Assembly (NCBI GenBank): GCA_002422455.1
Contig: DIVK01000075.1
Location: 1-8,952 of the forward strand
DNA length: 8,952 nucleotides
Direction of reading: 5' to 3'
Origin: Rhodoferax sp. UBA6134
Lineage (GTDB): Bacteria; Pseudomonadota; Gammaproteobacteria; Burkholderiales; Burkholderiaceae_C
Below are positions 7,301 to 8,952 of this stretch, piece by piece. Position 1 is the first letter of the stretch. The number at the start of each line of letters is the position of its first letter. A program made the position numbers and the translations under genes. Below the pieces are notes generated by a model that saw only the letters and a list, made by a program, of their open reading frames with translations, did not search any database and was not told the DNA's origin.

Positions 7301-8494
7301 GCCCAGCAAATTGGGGCGGCCAAACTCGTTGTTGAAGGCCGCGCCGCCCAGCGGGCCTTCAATCATGATTTGCAAGGGGCTGGCAATGTGGCCGGGCTTG
7401 CCGTAACCTTCGCGATCATCGTCAAAGCGCAGCCTGGACACGGTGAAACCGGTCAAGCCCGCTTTGGGTTTGGAGCCACGCCCGGTGGCGCCTTCGTCGC
7501 GGATCTCGCCGCCGGCACCGGTGGAGGCGCCGGGAAACGGCGAGATGGCGGTGGGATGGTTGTGGGTTTCCACCTTCATCAGAATGTGGTTGACCTCGCT
7601 ATGTTTTTCATAGCTTGCAGAGATTATTTCACGGGAACCGGCAGCAGCTTTTGCCGTGAACCTCTCAACCTGCGCCCCCGCCATCACCGATGCATTGTCC
7701 GAGTACGCCACCAGCATGTGCTGCGGATTCATCTGGTGCGTGTGCCGGATCATGCCGAACATGCTGTGTTCTTGCGCCACACCGTCAATCGTGAAGCGGG
7801 CGTTGAAAATCTTGTGGCGGCAGTGCTCGCTGTTGGCCTGCGCAAACATCATCAGCTCCACGTCGGTGGGGTTACGCTGCAACTGGCTGAAGGCCTGTAC
7901 CAGGTAGTCGATCTCATCACTGGCAAGCGCCAGGCCAAACTGCGTGTTGGCAGCCTCCAGCGCCGCCCTGCCGCCGCCCAAAACGTCCACATGCGCCATC
8001 GGTGCCGGTTGCAGCTCGGTGAACAGGCCGCAGGCGGCCGCGCGGTCGAACATCACGCTCTCGGTCATGCGGTCATGCAGCAAGACGCCAATCTGCGCCA
8101 GCTGCGCCTCACTCAGGCTGGCCTTGCCCAGCAAACCAGGTTTCAGCGTGACGCGGTATTCCAGCACCCGCTCCACCCGCCGCACACCCAGGCCGCAGTT
8201 GTGGGCAATGTCGGTGGCTTTGGAGGCCCAGGGCGAAACCGTTCCGAAACGCGGCGTCACCACAATCAGGGCGCCCTCCAGCGGACCATCGTAGGGATCG
8301 CCATAGGTCAGCAAGGCGGCCAGCTGCTCTTTCATGGCCGGCGTGAGCTCCGCATCCGAGGTCACAAGATGCACAAAGCGGGCGGCAACGCCGCTGATTT
8401 TGCCGCCAATGGCCTGCAAGCCCGGCAATAGCTGTTGAATACGAAAACTGCTGAGAGCGCTGCCGCCCTCGAATTGGGTAATGTGCAGGGTCAC
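4319..8494 (-). CDS. purL: Phosphoribosylformylglycinamidine (FGAM) synthase, single-chain large form, with an in-frame repeat insertion
   Basis: PurL converts FGAR, glutamine and ATP to FGAM, glutamate, ADP and phosphate, the fourth step of purine synthesis. The 1391-aa chain has the full proteobacterial layout: N-terminal PurS-like/linker region (about 1-200); a first AIRS-like half with FAQANSEHCRHKIFNA, VETHNHPTAISPFPG (308-322) and HDVGAGGLSNAFPEL; a second half with IGDRSVGG, GKDSLSMRTQW (840-850) and YHDRSDGG; and a C-terminal glutamine amidotransferase (about 1138-1391) with nucleophile Cys1235 in GVCNGCQM and His1356/Glu1358 in PHPERVFR. All catalytic motifs are intact. Translation starts at GTG 8494, which gives a family-like N-terminus (TLHITQFEGGSALSSFRI); no strong ribosome site is visible. 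The chain is longer than E. coli PurL (1295 aa); 39 of the extra residues (625-663) come from a repeat element and a few more from a palindromic stretch near 294-299. It is likely monocistronic, between two terminators. Confidence 0.97.
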   Translation of the reverse strand: MTLHITQFEGGSALSSFRIQQLLPGLQAIGGKISGVAARFVHLVTSDAELTPAMKEQLAALLTYGDPYDGPLEGALIVVTPRFGTVSPWASKATDIAHNCGLGVRRVERVLEYRVTLKPGLLGKASLSEAQLAQIGVLLHDRMTESVMFDRAAACGLFTELQPAPMAHVDVLGGGRAALEAANTQFGLALASDEIDYLVQAFSQLQRNPTDVELMMFAQANSEHCRHKIFNARFTIDGVAQEHSMFGMIRHTHQMNPQHMLVAYSDNASVMAGAQVERFTAKAAAGSREIISASYEKHSEVNHILMKVETHNHPTAISPFPGASTGAGGEIRDEGATGRGSKPKAGLTGFTVSRLRFDDDREGYGKPGHIASPLQIMIEGPLGGAAFNNEFGRPNLLGYFREYEQSLSYSVTDAAGDALVKEEQRGYHKPIMIAGGLGVIDATQTHKIGFPAGSLLIQLGGPGMRIGMGGSAASSMATGANAAELDFDSVQRGNPELERRAQEVINQCWMLGEHGGPAGSGNPILAIHDVGAGGLSNAFPELTNDAGRGARFDLRAVPLEESGMAPKEIWCNESQERYVLAIAPESLELFKALCERERCPFAVVGVATEERNLVVTDGEASVRRAVHEVTSVGAPEFSAGPSQGKSTPSGGSAVHEVTSVGAPVNMPMNVLLGKPPKMHREVQTVARCFAPVDLSGVELQKACIAVLGSPTVASKRFLITIGDRSVGGLSHRDQMVGPWQVPVADCAVTLADYRGFAGEAMSMGERTPLATVNAPASGRMAVAEAITNLLAAPIELSRVKLSANWMAACGEPGEDAALYATVKAVGLELCPALGISIPVGKDSLSMRTQWTDETGAKKVTSPVSLIVSAFATLADVRGTLTPQLDAMQDTTLVLIDLGRGQNRMGGSMLVQTLGQLGDRVPDLDQPQDLVSLVNAVNALRARGQILAYHDRSDGGLFATVCEMAFAGHVGVALNVDLLVTEGDGITDSRADAGDSKNWAAQVSARRDELTLKALFNEELGVVLQVRTAQRNEVMQVLREHGLSKYSHVIGKTRPADSSVTVGVGEVQVWRDAKAVFSARLQDLHQVWDATSWKICQRRDNPACADAEHAAAGEPTDPGMHVHLAFDPAQQVAPALMLSRPKVAVLREQGVNSHVEMAYAFTEAGFEAFDVHMTDLQTGRANLADFKGVVACGGFSYGDTLGAGIGWARSITFNQGLAEQFKSFFGRGDTFGLGVCNGCQMFAELADIIPGAQDWPRFTTNQSERFEARLSMVEVLESPSLFFAGMAGSCLPIAVAHGEGFANFKYRGNADKAIAAMRFIGNHGAATEAYPFNPNGSPGGLTAVTTADGRFTAMMPHPERVFRNIQMSWTSGDPSTFSPWMQLWRNARKWVG
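6505..6624 (-). repeat. Repeat element inserted in frame in purL, with 36-bp direct repeats
   Basis: A perfect 36-bp direct repeat occurs at 6505-6540 and 6589-6624, with a period of 84 bp (28 codons). In purL it encodes AVHEVTSVGAP twice. Between the arms lie a C4/G4 hairpin (6545-6548 with 6552-6555) and a TTTTCC/GGAAAA inverted repeat (6560-6565 with 6581-6586) with GGG/CCC inside its loop. Each arm holds an imperfect hairpin centred on CACTTCGTG. Aligned from memory with E. coli PurL between the TEE and VLLGK motifs, removing exactly 117 bp (6506-6622) restores the E. coli spacing of 17 residues before P(M/L)(N/D)VLLGK. The composition resembles dispersed REP-like units I recall from Comamonadaceae; that family assignment is not verified. 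Confidence 0.85.
7598..7614. repeat. Short perfect palindrome inside purL
   Basis: GCTATG (7598-7603) and CATAGC (7609-7614) form a perfect 6-bp inverted repeat with a T5/A5 loop. On the purL strand it encodes SYEKHS (residues 294-299), just before the invariant LMKVETHNHP. The protein is about seven residues longer here than E. coli PurL as I recall it, and the AT-rich sequence contrasts with the GC-rich surroundings. It may be the end of a small dispersed repeat or a chance palindrome. Confidence 0.5.
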
Positions 8495-8501
8495 TTTGAT
8501 G

Positions 8502-8559
8502 GCCTGAATGGGGGCTGACTGGGTTGACGATCTATTCAGGCAATGGACGCTGACTGGGT
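8502..8559. repeat. Inverted and direct repeats just upstream of purL
   Basis: GCCTGAAT (8502-8509) and ATTCAGGC (8534-8541) are a perfect 8-bp inverted repeat with a 24-base loop. The arm nearer purL ends 7 bp before the GTG codon, so it covers the place where a ribosome site would sit. An 11-bp direct repeat, GCTGACTGGGT, is interleaved with it (8514-8524 and 8549-8559). It could be an RNA structure in the purL leader or a protein-binding site; no known operator was recognised. Confidence 0.45.
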
Positions 8560-8578
8560 CCGGCCATGAAAGCGCCCG

Positions 8579-8609
8579 ATTTTACCAGCGCGGAGTGAGC
8601 GCCACACAA
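8579..8609 (-). promoter_or_regulatory. Possible purL promoter
   Basis: On the - strand, TAAAAT (8584-8579) matches the sigma-70 -10 box at five of six positions and lies about 85 bp before the purL GTG. The best upstream match to a -35 box, TTGTGT (8609-8604), is weak and 19 bp away. The site lies after the tRNA terminator, where a separate purL promoter would be expected, but this is a tentative call based on consensus alone. Confidence 0.3.
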
Positions 8610-8642
8610 ACAAAAAGCCCCAGCCAGGAAGACTGAGGCCTT
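8606..8642 (-). terminator. Intrinsic terminator after the tRNA gene
   Basis: Read on the - strand, AAGGCCTCAG (8642-8633) pairs with CTGGGGCTTT (8623-8614) through ten pairs, including two G-U pairs, around a 9-base loop. The stem runs into a T-rich tract (8616-8606). It starts 5 bases after the tRNA CCA end and would separate the hrcA/tRNA transcript from purL. Confidence 0.75.
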
Positions 8643-8646
8643 GGAT

Positions 8647-8725
<79 letters not shown>

Positions 8726-8751
8726 CGATTGAAGCGGTGATTGTACGGGAG

Positions 8752-8952
8752 CTATTTGTGGTGACTGAGCGCGTTGCTCACCAGCCTGGAGGTGATGTCC
8801 ACGATCTGGATCATGCGGTCGTAGGCCATGCGCGTCGGGCCGATGACGCCCAGGGTGCCGACCACCTGACCATCCACCTCGTAGGGCGCGCTGACGATGG
8901 ACAGGTCTTCAAAAGGCACCACCTGGCTTTCACCGCCAATGAAAATGCGCAC
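8752..8952 (-). CDS. hrcA: Heat-inducible transcription repressor HrcA, C-terminal fragment
   Basis: HrcA represses class I heat-shock genes (groESL, dnaK and their operons) by binding CIRCE inverted repeats, and its activity depends on GroEL. Only the last 66 residues are in the window; the gene continues beyond its right edge. The visible end carries the conserved HrcA C-terminus: VRIFIGGES, the strand DLSIVSAPYEVDGQVVGTLGVIG (around 17-39) and GPTRMAYDRMIQIVDITSRLVSNAL (39-63), followed by TAG at 8754-8752. The N-terminal winged-helix DNA-binding domain is outside the window. The tRNA gene follows on the same strand after 26 bp and could be cotranscribed, because no terminator is visible between them. 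Confidence 0.95.
   Translation of the reverse strand: MRIFIGGESQVVPFEDLSIVSAPYEVDGQVVGTLGVIGPTRMAYDRMIQIVDITSRLVSNALSHHK

Noticed and set aside
4352..8431. Two very long + strand open frames (about 735 and 621 codons) antisense to purL
   Set aside because: They mirror purL codons in a GC-rich gene, contain no recognisable domain and have unusual His/Gln/Arg-rich composition; purL on the - strand has all family motifs. They break at the purL insertion, as expected for shadows.

Overview
The window looks like chromosomal DNA from a betaproteobacterium of the Burkholderiales, most likely Comamonadaceae (Rhodoferax/Polaromonas-like). This rests on high GC, protein similarity recalled from memory, the selO-msrB-yciB-bolA-peptidylprolyl isomerase gene order, and repeats inside purL that resemble the small dispersed palindromic elements I associate with that family. 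No database search was possible, so the taxon is an inference.

Left part, + strand (1-4215). The window opens in the C-terminal half of an EAL-domain cyclic-di-GMP phosphodiesterase. Its reading frame appears broken within the first 45 bases. A compact same-strand cluster follows: selO (protein AMPylase pseudokinase), msrB (methionine-R-sulfoxide reductase), yciB (inner-membrane protein), a bolA-family gene and an exported parvulin-type peptidyl-prolyl isomerase. Gaps are 28 bp, a 4-bp ATGA overlap, 11 bp and 62 bp, consistent with one operon. At least three members (SelO, MsrB, BolA) belong to families tied to redox or stress homeostasis; the last acts on protein folding in the periplasm. 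A strong hairpin with A/T tracts on both sides (4234-4261) closes the cluster and can also terminate purL, which arrives from the opposite side.

Right part, - strand (8952-4319). Reading leftward: the C-terminus of hrcA (heat-shock repressor), a CAU-anticodon tRNA whose acceptor stem fits tRNA-Ile2 better than elongator tRNA-Met, a terminator, a 155-bp intergenic stretch with inverted and direct repeats, and purL, the large single-chain FGAM synthase of purine synthesis. purL fills nearly half the window.

Most of the window is ordinary housekeeping DNA. The most interesting feature is inside purL: a 117-bp in-frame insertion (6506-6622, residues 625-663) built from a repeat element with 36-bp perfect direct repeats, adding 39 residues to an essential enzyme while leaving it open and otherwise intact. 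A smaller palindrome-bearing extension at 7598-7614 may be a second, unrelated repeat absorbed by the same gene. I found no CRISPR array, phage, transposase, toxin-antitoxin or biosynthetic cluster.
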